NCBI RefSeq assembly: GCF_030373265.1
Contig: NZ_JAUCZC010000027.1
Coordinates: forward strand, 1 to 47,774
Reading direction: 5' to 3'
Origin: Blastomonas sp.
GTDB lineage: Bacteria; Pseudomonadota; Alphaproteobacteria; Sphingomonadales; Sphingomonadaceae
DNA length: 47,774 bases
Shown here: piece by piece, positions 32,817 through 41,684 of the stretch
Position numbering within the stretch: position 1 is the first letter of the stretch
How the letters are laid out: the number at the start of each line of letters is the position of its first letter
The notes under the pieces: generated by a model
What the model saw: only the letters and a program-made list of their open reading frames with translations
The model's database searches: none
Told to the model about the DNA's origin: nothing
Translations under genes and position numbers: made by a program

Positions 32817-34913
32817 TCAATTCCGCCTTGGATCGCATGGCATGCGGTCGGGCCAGCCATATTTGTTCCATGCGGCGACGAATCCCATCCGTTCGGCAAA
32901 CGCCATGAAATCGGGATGTTTGGTCGTGCGGTTGATTGGGTCGAAATCCGCCCAGAGCACCATCAGTCCGGTGACATTCACCGCCGTTGTCTGCTCGCCG
33001 AAAATCTTCATGACCAGTTCGGCATGCCCCATCCATATCGCCGGGTGTGAGATCGTGTTGTCATACGGGTCGGGCATGATTTGGTGCAGTACATCGAGCG
33101 TACCGCAATATCTGGCGCGTTCTTCCGGATCGCCGCTGCACACCCCCCGTGAGGTCAGGGTGAAATAGGCATCGCGCGCCTCGTCGGTGAGCTCGGTCAT
33201 CCCTGGTGGTAACGCGAAGGTGGAACCGAGGAGCAGGCGCATATCCCAATAAATCTGCACGGCCCGGTCATATTCTCGATTGGCGACGTGCGCCAAAGCC
33301 AGCCAGAAGGCAGGAAACCCCAGATCGGCCATCCGTTTGCCCGCAGCGATAGCCTCTTGGATGTTCCCAAGGCACAGATGGGTGGCGCACAACGCGGCGT
33401 AGTTTCGCCCGTGTACGGGGTCGCCTGCCACCACCTCTTCGATATATGGCAACGCCGTAGTGGCGCGACCGAGATACACCAGAATGATTCCAAGCCGCAG
33501 CGTCACGTTCAGATCATTGGGTGCCAGCCGATGGGCTTCATAGACAAGATCCAGCGCGCCCACGGCATTTTGGTTGATGAACTCGTACAGACCCAGCATC
33601 GCCCGCGCATGGCCCTGGGCCGGGTCGAGCGATATCGCCTTGCGGGCAGCCTGAGCCATCGACTGGAGACGTTCAACGCGGTTGGTCGCGGACGTGAAAC
33701 CGGCCACGTACAGGTGCGTTTCGGCAAGTGCTGCCCAGCATTCCGCAAAGTCCGGGTCGAGCAGCAGCGCGTTTTCGAGCATATCCTGCCCCTTGGCGAT
33801 CACGCCTTCTCCCGCCGTCCGCAATGTCATTTCACGGCCCTGCAGAAACAGCGCGTAAGCATCGCGGTTGGTCGTCATCCGACGCACGGGCGCGGGCAGA
33901 ACATCAACGCCCAGCGCGCCACACAGCCCCGCTATGAAGTGGCTGCCGATGATCGCGCGTGACCTGATGGCATCGGCAACGGTCCCGTCATACCGGTCAG
34001 ACCAGATCTCTACCCCCGACCTGCCATCGATCAGCCGAAGGCTTACGCGCACGCCATCATCAAAACGGTGAACGTCACCCTCGATCAAGTGGGACGCAGA
34101 AAGCGCGTCGGCCATGGCAGGAAGCGTCCCCCCGCCTTGGACAACATTCAGCACGGAGGTGCGGCCCAACAGCGCCAGCGCGGAAACCTCAGCGAGCCGA
34201 AACGTCAGTTCATCGACCACTCCGTCGGCGAGAAAGAACGCGCCGCCGACCGCGTCATGCTGCTTCAAGGGCAATATCGCGATGCGCGGCTTGCCATCGC
34301 GCAGCCATGCCGGAGCGCGAGTCCGGACTTGCCAAGCCCTGGCAAGTTGATCGCGGCCCGCAAAATCGCCTTCATGGTCAAGCGCCGCCAGCGCCCGCTC
34401 GACCGCGACCTGCAACCGGGTGTCGACCGTCTCGCGGCACTTTGTCAGCCAATTTTGGAACGGAACCCCCAGTTGCATCTGGTCGAGCAGCGGGCGGCTG
34501 CCTATCGCCTCGATCCAGCGGCATGCGTTGGCGACGTCCACCTCGGCCAGGCCGGCTTCCAGCTGCGCCAGATCGCTCTCCAAACCGCAAGGATCGATCG
34601 CGATGCGGCCATGCGATGTATCGAGGACCTTGCTGACGAGGGGCGCGAGTGCCTTGTCGAGGCTAAGCAGGCATTGCCGCAAGCTCGCGCGCGCCTGCGC
34701 CTGATAGCGTCCGGGCCAGAGCAGCTTGCTGATGTAATCACGGTCCAGCGCGTCGCCTGGTGACAGGCACAGCATGGCCAGAAGGGCGCGGGCACGCCGA
34801 TTGGAAATTACAACCTCAGCGCCGTCCGGCATCATCAAGGCGAAAGGGCCAAACAGGGAGACCCGTAAGACGCCAGAGGCAGGTGCCGAGCTTGATTGCG
34901 CTGTCAATGTCAC
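32817..34913 (-). CDS. SARP-like regulator with TolB-type and TPR domains
   Basis: A 698-residue protein with three parts. An N-terminal winged-helix at about 15-115 (LRVSLFGPFALMMPDGAEV, NRRARALLAMLCLSPG) is like the OmpR-type DNA-binding domain of SARP/CadC regulators, followed by a bacterial transcriptional activator-like segment. A middle part at about 205-340 (RIAILPLKQHDAVGGAFFLADGVVDELTFRLA) resembles the TolB N-terminal/FlgO-like domain. The C-terminal half has TPR-like helices (CWAALAETHLYVAG, GHARAMLGLYEFI, NVTLRLGIILVYLGRA). No membrane segment. It starts with GTG after GGGAGG. Input signal and targets are unknown. Confidence 0.8.
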   Translation of the reverse strand: MTLTAQSSSAPASGVLRVSLFGPFALMMPDGAEVVISNRRARALLAMLCLSPGDALDRDYISKLLWPGRYQAQARASLRQCLLSLDKALAPLVSKVLDTSHGRIAIDPCGLESDLAQLEAGLAEVDVANACRWIEAIGSRPLLDQMQLGVPFQNWLTKCRETVDTRLQVAVERALAALDHEGDFAGRDQLARAWQVRTRAPAWLRDGKPRIAILPLKQHDAVGGAFFLADGVVDELTFRLAEVSALALLGRTSVLNVVQGGGTLPAMADALSASHLIEGDVHRFDDGVRVSLRLIDGRSGVEIWSDRYDGTVADAIRSRAIIGSHFIAGLCGALGVDVLPAPVRRMTTNRDAYALFLQGREMTLRTAGEGVIAKGQDMLENALLLDPDFAECWAALAETHLYVAGFTSATNRVERLQSMAQAARKAISLDPAQGHARAMLGLYEFINQNAVGALDLVYEAHRLAPNDLNVTLRLGIILVYLGRATTALPYIEEVVAGDPVHGRNYAALCATHLCLGNIQEAIAAGKRMADLGFPAFWLALAHVANREYDRAVQIYWDMRLLLGSTFALPPGMTELTDEARDAYFTLTSRGVCSGDPEERARYCGTLDVLHQIMPDPYDNTISHPAIWMGHAELVMKIFGEQTTAVNVTGLMVLWADFDPINRTTKHPDFMAFAERMGFVAAWNKYGWPDRMPCDPRRN

Positions 34914-35001
34914 CCGCGGCCCTCCCCACGCAGAATGATACTGGCTTATTCACGAAAACCACAAGCGAATGATTGCCGCGGTATCCTGCCTCGCGTCTGC
35001 A

Positions 35002-35400
35002 TCAACCATCGCTCGCCAAAGCGATCACATCGATCTCGACCATCAGTTCGGGCAGCGCCAGCGCGCGGACTTCGACGATCGTGTCCGCAGGCCAGGGCGG
35101 CGTGAAATAGCGCCGCCGTGCCTCGACGATCTTGGGGAAGTTGGCCATGTCGGTGAGGTAGATCGTCACCTTGATGATCCGGCTCCTGTCGCTGCCCCCC
35201 GCCGCCAGCACGCGATCGATCGCGGCGAACGTCGCCTCGAGCTGCGCGTCGAAGTCGCCTTCTCCAACGATCGCGCCCTGTTCGTCGATCGCCGCCTGGC
35301 CCGAAAGGAACAGCAGGCCGCCCGCTTTCCAGCCGGGTGAAATGGCGTAGGCGCCCAGCGGATCGGGGGATAGCGTGATGACGGAGGCGGTGGAGGGCAT
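35002..35400 (-). CDS. RidA-family protein
   Basis: A 132-residue member of the YjgF/YER057c/UK114 (RidA) family, trimeric proteins that hydrolyse reactive enamines/imines made by PLP enzymes. Seen: YAISPGWKAGGLLFLSGQAAID, GDFDAQLEATFAAIDRVLAAGG, IIKVTIYLTDM and TIVEVRALALPELMVEIDVIAL. In RidA itself an Arg at about 105 is catalytic; an Arg is present in VEVRAL at the matching place. The start at 35400 has AAAGG upstream; the 149-residue open leader beyond it runs into the divergent cytochrome b gene and is not coding. It shares an 85-base divergent promoter region with that gene. Confidence 0.85.
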   Translation of the reverse strand: MPSTASVITLSPDPLGAYAISPGWKAGGLLFLSGQAAIDEQGAIVGEGDFDAQLEATFAAIDRVLAAGGSDRSRIIKVTIYLTDMANFPKIVEARRRYFTPPWPADTIVEVRALALPELMVEIDVIALASDG

Positions 35401-35485
35401 GACAGCGGGCCTTTCATGGTCTATCTGCACATCGGTTGGAAACCTGACTGCTCCCTCCTTGTAACCCAGAAGGCGCTCGCTGCGA

Positions 35486-36325
35486 ATGACGGGCATGATT
35501 GCCACGATGGATCCTGCCGATCCCGTATCCTCGCCCGCCAAGGCTGCGGAAGACCCTGCGCACAGCCATGCGCTGACCACCCGGCTGTGGCACTGGATCA
35601 ACCTCGTCTGCCTCGTCACGTTGTTCATGTCGGGGCTGATGATCTTCAACGCGCACCCGCGGCTGTACTGGGGCGAATATGGCAATCGCGACGAGCCCGC
35701 ATGGCTCGCCATCGGGGCCCAGGGCGCGCAGGGGTATCTGGCGATCAGCGGACAAAGGATCGACACCACCGGGGTGTTGGGGCGGTATCGCGATCCCGAT
35801 GGAACGCCGCGCAACCGCGCCTTTCCGGGATGGGCGACGGTCCCCACCGACTATAATCTGGCCGACGCCCGGCACTGGCATTTCTTCTTCGCGTGGATAT
35901 TCTCCTTCGGACTGCTGGCGTTCATGGTTCGGAGCCTGTTCAATGGGCATATCCGCAAGATGATCGCGATGCGCAGGGCTGAGTGGCGGCCGCAGCATTT
36001 GTGGTCGACCGTTGTCGATCACGTCCGCCTGAAATTCCACTCTGCCCCGGGTGAGGCCTATAACCCGCTCCAGAAACTGAGCTATATCGCGGTGATCTTC
36101 ATCGCATTGCCGCTGATGATCGTCACCGGCCTTGCGATGTCGCCGGGGGCCGATGCCGCGTTGCACTGGCCCAGCATGCTGTTCGGCGGGCGGCAGTCGG
36201 CGCGATCGCTGCACTTCATCATCGCGTTTGGACTGCTGGGGTTCCTGCTGGTGCACGTGCTGCTGGTGCTGCTGCACCGGCCGCTGACGCTGCTGCGCGG
36301 GATGACGATTGGAGCCAGACGATGA
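35486..36325 (+). CDS. b-type cytochrome (b561/thiosulfate reductase-like)
   Basis: A 279-residue membrane cytochrome with about four helices. His residues likely to hold haem are seen in TTRLWHWINLVCLVTLF (helix 1), ADARHWHFFFAWIFSF (helix 2) and SARSLHFIIAFGLLGFLLVHVLLVLLH (last helices). A periplasmic insert of about 65 residues between helices 1 and 2 (rich in G, D and R) is seen. It should carry electrons between quinone and the Moco protein encoded next, whose ATG overlaps this stop (ATGA). Confidence 0.84.
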   Translation: MTGMIATMDPADPVSSPAKAAEDPAHSHALTTRLWHWINLVCLVTLFMSGLMIFNAHPRLYWGEYGNRDEPAWLAIGAQGAQGYLAISGQRIDTTGVLGRYRDPDGTPRNRAFPGWATVPTDYNLADARHWHFFFAWIFSFGLLAFMVRSLFNGHIRKMIAMRRAEWRPQHLWSTVVDHVRLKFHSAPGEAYNPLQKLSYIAVIFIALPLMIVTGLAMSPGADAALHWPSMLFGGRQSARSLHFIIAFGLLGFLLVHVLLVLLHRPLTLLRGMTIGARR

Positions 36326-37098
36326 CCGACAAGGCCCCCTCGTCGATCCTCACTCGCCGCGCTCTGGTCGGCTCGCTCGGGCTGGCGGCAGGCGGGCTGC
36401 TCACCGGATGCGACGCGCTCAACGCCAACCCTGGCTGGCGCGAGACGCTTCGCCTGGCAGAGACCGGCAACATGGTGGTCCAGCGCGCGATGCTGGGCCG
36501 CGAAGCCCTGGCGCGCGAATATGCGCCGCGCGACATCGGCCGATCGGTGCCGGCCAACGGAACGCGCATCCCGGCTGATTCAGACTACACGCGTCAGGCG
36601 GCGACGGGGTTTGCCGACTGGACGCTGGCCATCGACGGTCTGGTCGAAAAACCCACCCGCTTTGCGCTCGGCCAGATCCGGTCGATGCCGCGCCAAACCC
36701 AGATCACCCGGCACGACTGTGTCGAGGGCTGGAGCGCGATCGGCCAGTGGACCGGGGTGAACCTGAGCGTCCTGCTCGACACGGTCGCGGTCAAGCCGTC
36801 GGCGCGCTATCTGGTCTTCCATTGCGCCGATACCCTGCGCGCGGGCCCCTATTACGAGAGCATCGACATGATCGATGCGCGCCATCCGCAGACGATGATG
36901 GCTTGGGCGCTCAACGGCGAACTGCTGCCGATCGGCAATGGCGCCCCGTTGCGGCTGCGGGTGGAGCGGCAGCTCGGCTACAAGCACGCCAAATATGTCC
37001 GCCGGATCGAGGCGGTGGCTGACTACCGCCTGAGCTATGGCGGCGGCGGCGGCTATTGGGAGGATGCTGCCGATTATGAATGGTATGCTGGAATCTGA
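36322..37098 (+). CDS. molybdopterin-dependent oxidoreductase, YedY/SuoxA-like
   Basis: A 258-residue protein of the sulfite-oxidase fold. Residues 11-30 combine a Tat-like twin arginine (TRRALVG) with a lipobox ending at Cys30 (LLTGC), so it is probably exported folded and lipid-anchored. The Moco-ligand Cys133 lies in RHDCVEGWSAIGQWTG, a strongly conserved block; GLVEKPTRFAL and LRLRVERQLGYKHAKYVRRIE are also typical. It resembles MsrP/YedY catalytic subunits, with the cytochrome b upstream as electron partner. Methionine sulfoxide reduction is possible, but many homologues have unknown substrates. Confidence 0.88.
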   Translation: MTDKAPSSILTRRALVGSLGLAAGGLLTGCDALNANPGWRETLRLAETGNMVVQRAMLGREALAREYAPRDIGRSVPANGTRIPADSDYTRQAATGFADWTLAIDGLVEKPTRFALGQIRSMPRQTQITRHDCVEGWSAIGQWTGVNLSVLLDTVAVKPSARYLVFHCADTLRAGPYYESIDMIDARHPQTMMAWALNGELLPIGNGAPLRLRVERQLGYKHAKYVRRIEAVADYRLSYGGGGGYWEDAADYEWYAGI

Positions 37099-37127
37099 CT
37101 CCGGATTGAGCCATAACCGGCCCCGTC

Positions 37128-38357
37128 ATGGCATTGATTGATACTTTTCTCGGTAGGCTTGTGCGCCACGGCACGCTGCAACTGACCGATCACAAGGGTG
37201 CGACGCGCACCTTCGGCACCCCCACTTCGGGCTTTCCCGACATCGCGGTGCGGCTCGCCGACGCAGATGTCGCGCGGTTCATTGCGCTGCGACCCCGGCT
37301 GGGCGCGGGCGAGGCGTATATGGATGGCCGTCTGATCATCGAGCGCGGCGATATCATGGACCTGATCGCGTTGATCCGCGCCAACGCGCCTTGGGAGAAG
37401 GGCGGCGATCTCAAGCCCCGCGGGCCATTGCGGCGGACGGTGAAGGCGATTGCCGGACGTATTGGCCAGCTGAATGATGCCAGCCGCTCGCAGCGCAACG
37501 TGGCCCACCACTATGACCTCGATGACCGCTTGTACGACCTGTTTCTGGATGCCGACAAGCAATACAGCTGCGCCTATTTCACCGATCCGGCCAACAGCCT
37601 GGAACAGGCGCAGGGCGACAAGAAGGCGCATATCGCCGCCAAGCTCGCCTTGCGGCCCGGCCAGAGCGTGCTCGATATCGGCTGTGGCTGGGGGGGCATG
37701 GCGCTGTATCTCCACCGGGTCGCCGATGTCGATGTGCTGGGCATCACGCTGTCTACCGAGCAGCTCAAGGTCGCGCGCGCGCGTGCCGAGGCCGCAGGCG
37801 TGGCGGATCGCGTCCGGTTCGAACTGATCGATTATCGCGCGCTGACGGGCAGTTTCGACCGGATCGTCTCGGTGGGCATGTTCGAGCATGTCGGCAGGCC
37901 GCAGTTCGAGACCTTCTTCCGCCATTGCCGTAACTTGCTGGCAGATGATGGCGTGATGCTGCTGCACACCATCGGCCGGATGGGCGGGCCGGGCAGCACC
38001 GATGCCTTCACCACCAAGTATATCTTCCCGGGCGGCTACATCCCGGCCTTGAGCGAGATCGTGCGCGCCAGCGAACCGTCACGGCTGATCGCCACCGATG
38101 TCGAGACGCTGCGGCTGCATTATGCGCACACGTTGCGGGAATGGTACCAGCGCACGTTGGCCAAGCAGGCCGAGATCGAGGCGCTGTACGATGCGCGCTT
38201 CTTCCGGATGTGGACCTTCTATCTGGCAGGCGCGACCGCGGCGTTCGAACATGGCGGGATGTGCAACTATCAGGTGCAGTTCGCGCGCAGCCGCCACGCG
38301 CTGCCGATCACGCGGGATTATATGGCGGAAGCCGAAAGCGGATACCGCTCAGGCTGA
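37128..38357 (+). CDS. cfa: cyclopropane-fatty-acyl-phospholipid synthase family protein
   Basis: A 409-residue SAM-dependent methyltransferase of the CFA synthase class, adding a methylene to unsaturated phospholipid acyl chains at the inner-membrane face. Seen: an N-terminal lipid-binding domain to about 115; HHYDLDDRLYDLFLD; YSCAYF with Cys148 at the place of the active-site Cys; SAM motif VLDIGCGWGG (181-190); SVGMFEHVG; and FPGGYIPALSEI. It starts 29 bases after the Moco lipoprotein gene, so it may be co-transcribed with it. Its 3' end overlaps the convergent MBL gene by nine bases. Confidence 0.9.
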   Translation: MALIDTFLGRLVRHGTLQLTDHKGATRTFGTPTSGFPDIAVRLADADVARFIALRPRLGAGEAYMDGRLIIERGDIMDLIALIRANAPWEKGGDLKPRGPLRRTVKAIAGRIGQLNDASRSQRNVAHHYDLDDRLYDLFLDADKQYSCAYFTDPANSLEQAQGDKKAHIAAKLALRPGQSVLDIGCGWGGMALYLHRVADVDVLGITLSTEQLKVARARAEAAGVADRVRFELIDYRALTGSFDRIVSVGMFEHVGRPQFETFFRHCRNLLADDGVMLLHTIGRMGGPGSTDAFTTKYIFPGGYIPALSEIVRASEPSRLIATDVETLRLHYAHTLREWYQRTLAKQAEIEALYDARFFRMWTFYLAGATAAFEHGGMCNYQVQFARSRHALPITRDYMAEAESGYRSG

Positions 38358-39482
38358 ATACCAGCCGACGCCATCGCGCATAATGCAGGTCGCGCGGCCT
38401 GCGCATTCGAGATAGCGCAGATGCGCCAGCGCCTCACCGGTGGCGATGCCATAGACGCTATCGTCGACCTCACGGGCAAACAGGATGCCGAAGGTGTCGA
38501 CCGCGCGCATGTCCTGCTGCTTCAGCGCTGCCTCGAGCACGTTCAACCGGTCGAGATGCCCGTCGCGCAGCGCATCGAGCCGCGCATGCACACCGGTGAA
38601 CGGAAAGCCGTGCGCGGGCAGGATCAGTTCGTCGCCGGTCAGCGCCGCCCTGAACTTGGCGATGCTGTCGAGCCATTCGCGCAACGGATCGGCATAGGGT
38701 TCGCTGGTCATCACCGAAACGTTGGAGGTGATCCGCGGCAGGATCTGGTCGCCCGCGATCACCACCTGGCCTGCGCGGTCGACCAGACAGGCGTGTTCGG
38801 GCGTGTGCCCGCCACCGGTCATCACCGTCCATGTGCGTTCGCCGATGGCGACGTCCGCACCGTCGTCGAGCCGAGTATGGCTGATCGGCACTTCGGAGAC
38901 CATCCGCGCGAAATTGCCCCAACCCTTGAGCCGCATCTGCTCGACCCGTCCGTCGTCCCAACCCGCCATCCGCATCTGGTCGAGCGCCTCTGCGGGAGGT
39001 TCGGCCCGCACGTCCGATGTCAGCATCCGTGCCATCAGCCATTCGGTGCGATTCATCCACAAGCCCACGCCAAACCGGCGGCACAGCCAACCGGCAGCGC
39101 CGACATGATCGGGGTGGAAATGGGTGACCAGCACGCGGGTGACCCGCCGGCCCTGCAGGCCTTCGGCGAACAATGTCTTCCAGGCATCGGTCGATGCCGG
39201 CATGTACAGCCCGGTATCGACGATCGCGACGCCATCACCCTGCTCGTCGGTATCGTCGAGCAGCCAGATGTTGATGTGATCGAGCGAGCCGGGCACCGGC
39301 AGCCGCGTCCAGCCCAGACCGGGCTGGATCGCGAAATACTCGCCATAGCCCGGTGCGTGGTCGCCGAGCGGGTAGGTCAGGCCCCGGAATTCCTTGGCTT
39401 CCAGGCCGTGATCGGCCAGCGAAGCATCATAGGCAGGCGGCCCGCTGCGGGCCGGCAGTCCGTCGCGGGCCTGATCGTCCAT
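38349..39482 (-). CDS. metallo-beta-lactamase-fold hydrolase
   Basis: A 377-residue MBL-fold protein with the two-metal motif VTHFHPDHVG (His121, His123, Asp125, His126), a third-ligand region GGGHTPEHACLVD, AGDQIL and HGFPFTG near the C-terminus. The extra C-terminal helical region of about 90 residues (LDALRDGHLDRLNVLEAAL) is like MBL proteins with a winged-helix tail. Substrate unknown; glyoxalase II activity is not excluded but the protein is longer than that family. Its ATG overlaps the trcR stop by one base (TGATG), so it is translated after trcR. Confidence 0.85.
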   Translation of the reverse strand: MDDQARDGLPARSGPPAYDASLADHGLEAKEFRGLTYPLGDHAPGYGEYFAIQPGLGWTRLPVPGSLDHINIWLLDDTDEQGDGVAIVDTGLYMPASTDAWKTLFAEGLQGRRVTRVLVTHFHPDHVGAAGWLCRRFGVGLWMNRTEWLMARMLTSDVRAEPPAEALDQMRMAGWDDGRVEQMRLKGWGNFARMVSEVPISHTRLDDGADVAIGERTWTVMTGGGHTPEHACLVDRAGQVVIAGDQILPRITSNVSVMTSEPYADPLREWLDSIAKFRAALTGDELILPAHGFPFTGVHARLDALRDGHLDRLNVLEAALKQQDMRAVDTFGILFAREVDDSVYGIATGEALAHLRYLECAGRATCIMRDGVGWYSA

Positions 39483-40189
39483 CAGGCCTTGTCGCCTTCG
39501 GGCTCACCTTCCGAGCCGCCCAGCAGAGCCGATTCGATCTCCGCTTCGCGCGCGGCGTCTTCGGCGGCCTTGTTCGCAGCCGTCCGCTCGGCGCGCAGTT
39601 CCTCGATCAGCGCCTCGCGGTCACCGCCCAGGCGGGTGTCGGTGGGGGCTTCCTCGGTGATGCCGGCCTTCTTGGCGGCCTTGGCGACGATCGCATCGAG
39701 TTCGCGCTGCGAGCACAGGCCCAAAGTGACTGGGTCCTTGGGCTGGATGTTCGAGATGTTCCAGTGGCTGCGGTCGCGGATCGCGGCGATGGTGTTGCGG
39801 GTGGTGCCGATCAGCTTGCCGACCTGCGCATCGGAGATTTCCGGGTGGTTGCGCAGGATCCAGGCAATGCCGTCGGGCTTGTCCTGGCGCTTGGAGACCG
39901 GCGTATAGCGCGGACCCTTGGTGCGGCGGACCTGCGCCGGGCCGGCCTGGATCTTCAGCCGGTATTCGGGATCTTCCTGGCCCTTTTCGATTTCGCTGAG
40001 CAGCAGCTCGCCCGCGCGCACCGGATCGCGTCCGGTGTACTTGGAGCTGGCGAGGTCGTCGGCCATCGCCTGGACTTCCAGAATATGCAGGCCGCAGAAA
40101 TCGGCAATCTGTTCGAAGCTGAGGCCGGTGTTGTCGACCATCCAGGATGCGGTGGCGTGCGGCATCAACGGCTGGGGGTTGGAAGACAT
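39482..40189 (-). CDS. trcR: TrcR-type regulator (DUF1013)
   Basis: A 235-residue alphaproteobacterial protein of the DUF1013 family, annotated elsewhere as cell-cycle transcriptional regulator TrcR. Seen: MPHATASWMVDNTGLSFEQIADFCGLHILEVQAM, a first HTH-like unit; then DAQVGKLIGTTRNTIAAIRDRSHWN, a second HTH; and a charged, helical C-terminal tail. No enzyme motif. The start at 40189 follows GGAG at eight bases; the open frame upstream crosses the hairpin at 40211-40232 and is rejected. One-base overlap with the downstream MBL gene. Confidence 0.88.
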   Translation of the reverse strand: MSSNPQPLMPHATASWMVDNTGLSFEQIADFCGLHILEVQAMADDLASSKYTGRDPVRAGELLLSEIEKGQEDPEYRLKIQAGPAQVRRTKGPRYTPVSKRQDKPDGIAWILRNHPEISDAQVGKLIGTTRNTIAAIRDRSHWNISNIQPKDPVTLGLCSQRELDAIVAKAAKKAGITEEAPTDTRLGGDREALIEELRAERTAANKAAEDAAREAEIESALLGGSEGEPEGDKA

Positions 40190-40200
40190 GCGCGTTTCTC

Positions 40201-40232
40201 CAAAAAATATGGCCACCCCTCGCGGGGTGGCC
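40201..40232 (-). terminator. intrinsic terminator or attenuator before trcR
   Basis: A perfect 9-bp stem GGCCACCCC/GGGGTGGCC (40211-40219 with 40224-40232) with loop TCGC, followed on the minus strand by ATATTTTTTGG. It is the terminator expected for the upstream TPR gene, yet the T run merges with the trcR ribosome-binding site, 22 bases before its ATG. A possible trcR promoter (TTGCTC, 17 bases, TATACG on the minus strand at about 40248-40276) would lie upstream of it. Confidence 0.75.
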
Positions 40233-40345
40233 GAATAACGGTCAGCGTATATGCCAAAGTTGCCCCGGGAGCAAGCACGGTGCCAAGCGAGGCCGGCAAC
40301 GGCGCATTTAATCTGCGGGGGTAACGCCAAGGCTGCCGAGGGGGC

Positions 40346-41683
40346 TCACGCCAGCGCGTTCATCGCGCGTGCGCGGCGGCGTTGCTCAGCTGCTTTCTCG
40401 GCGAGCCCGTTCGCCTCGAAGACGTCCGCGGCCGTGCTGTGCAGATCGGGGGTGCGCCAGCGTGATGCCAGCACCTGCTCGATCATCGCCTGTGCCTCGC
40501 GCGCGCGTCCGTTGCCCAGCAGCGCGCGAGCCAGCGCGATTTTGGCCTCGCCATAAGGGCGCGCTTCGTGGTTGCGCTGCGCCAGTCGCAAGGCGCAGGG
40601 CCAGTCGCCCTTGGCGACGCAATGATCGATCGCGTGGCCATAAGTGGCTTCGGGAAACTGGGTGAGCCTTCTGGACCAGATTGTCCACGAACGGGCATAG
40701 AGGCGACGGGCTTCGGCCTTGTCGCCGCGTGTTTCGGCGATGCCCGCGAGGGCGTCGATGAATTCGGGGTGGCCGGTGCGGCGCACGATGTCGCGGTAGA
40801 GCGCTTCGGCCTGCGCGGGCTTGCCCTGCAGGTTCAGGACCTCCGCGATATGCTCCTCGATCAGCCAGCGGCCGGGAAACAGCGTGTCGGCCTCGCGGAA
40901 ATGCGCCATTGCGTCATTGAGGCGGCCGCGATCGAGGTCGAGGATGCCGCGCTGGAGCGCCATATAGGAGCGGGTCTGCGGCGAGGGCGAGCGATAGCCA
41001 CGTTCGGCCTCGGCCAGATAGGCGTCGGCCTGATCGACATCGCCGGTGCGCGCGGCGAAGATCGCGCGGCGAAAGCTCGCCGAACCGGGGACGAGAGCGT
41101 CGGCCTTATCGTAGTCCGCCAACGCCGCCGGATAATCGCCGCGATAGAACGCGATGTCGCCGCGGATGGCGGCCATCTCGGCGCGGTCGCCCGGATCGGG
41201 GGGCACCGCATAGCCATCGATCGCCGCTAGCTGGGCCTGTGCCCGCGCGAGCCGATGCATGCTGAAATCGAGCGAGGCCTGCATTATGTGCGGGCCGCTG
41301 CCCTTGACCGCGACCTTGAAGGCGGCATCCAGCGCCTGCTGGGCTGCGGCATAATCATCATAGGATCCCGAAAGCTGCGCCCGCGCCAGCTGCTCGCTGG
41401 CGTGGATCTCGTGCATCAGCCACTGGTCCGGGGCCGCCTGCGCCGCCGAGCGCGCGTTGGCGATCCCCAGGCCTGATCGTTTGATCGCTTCGGAATAGGT
41501 GCGCGGCGGACCATTGCCCGAAAACGGCGAATCGCCCCAGTCATAGGCCGCGGGCACCGCGTCATCGGTGCCGATGCGCGCGGTGAACCACAGGGCGCCG
41601 ATGACCAGCGCCGCGAGGATCCACCATTTCAGCGCCAGCAGGGCCGGCATCATCGACGCCCCGGTCGTACGCGATGCGGTCAT
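40346..41683 (-). CDS. TPR-repeat protein, membrane anchored
   Basis: A 445-residue protein with one N-terminal membrane segment (LLALKWWILAALVIGALWF) and a long helical repeat region from about 80 to the end. TPR-like units are visible as DAMAHFREADTLFPG, AQAEALYRDIVRRTGHPEF, DKAEARRLYARSW and AREAQAMIEQVLASRW. It probably sits on the periplasmic side as a scaffold. The ATG at 41683 lies one base after the stop of the DUF4331 lipoprotein gene. The three genes from 43063 to 40346 read as one operon. Function unknown. Confidence 0.8.
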   Translation of the reverse strand: MTASRTTGASMMPALLALKWWILAALVIGALWFTARIGTDDAVPAAYDWGDSPFSGNGPPRTYSEAIKRSGLGIANARSAAQAAPDQWLMHEIHASEQLARAQLSGSYDDYAAAQQALDAAFKVAVKGSGPHIMQASLDFSMHRLARAQAQLAAIDGYAVPPDPGDRAEMAAIRGDIAFYRGDYPAALADYDKADALVPGSASFRRAIFAARTGDVDQADAYLAEAERGYRSPSPQTRSYMALQRGILDLDRGRLNDAMAHFREADTLFPGRWLIEEHIAEVLNLQGKPAQAEALYRDIVRRTGHPEFIDALAGIAETRGDKAEARRLYARSWTIWSRRLTQFPEATYGHAIDHCVAKGDWPCALRLAQRNHEARPYGEAKIALARALLGNGRAREAQAMIEQVLASRWRTPDLHSTAADVFEANGLAEKAAEQRRRARAMNALA

Positions 41684-41684
41684 C

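Noticed and set aside
38349-39482. glyoxalase II completing the methylglyoxal pathway
   Set aside because: It has the MBL motif, but it is far longer than glyoxalase II, lies 15 kb from the glyoxalase I gene and is coupled to trcR instead.
38421-39908. 495-codon plus-strand open frame
   Set aside because: Antisense to the MBL hydrolase and trcR, with no recognisable motif and codon use typical of a shadow frame.
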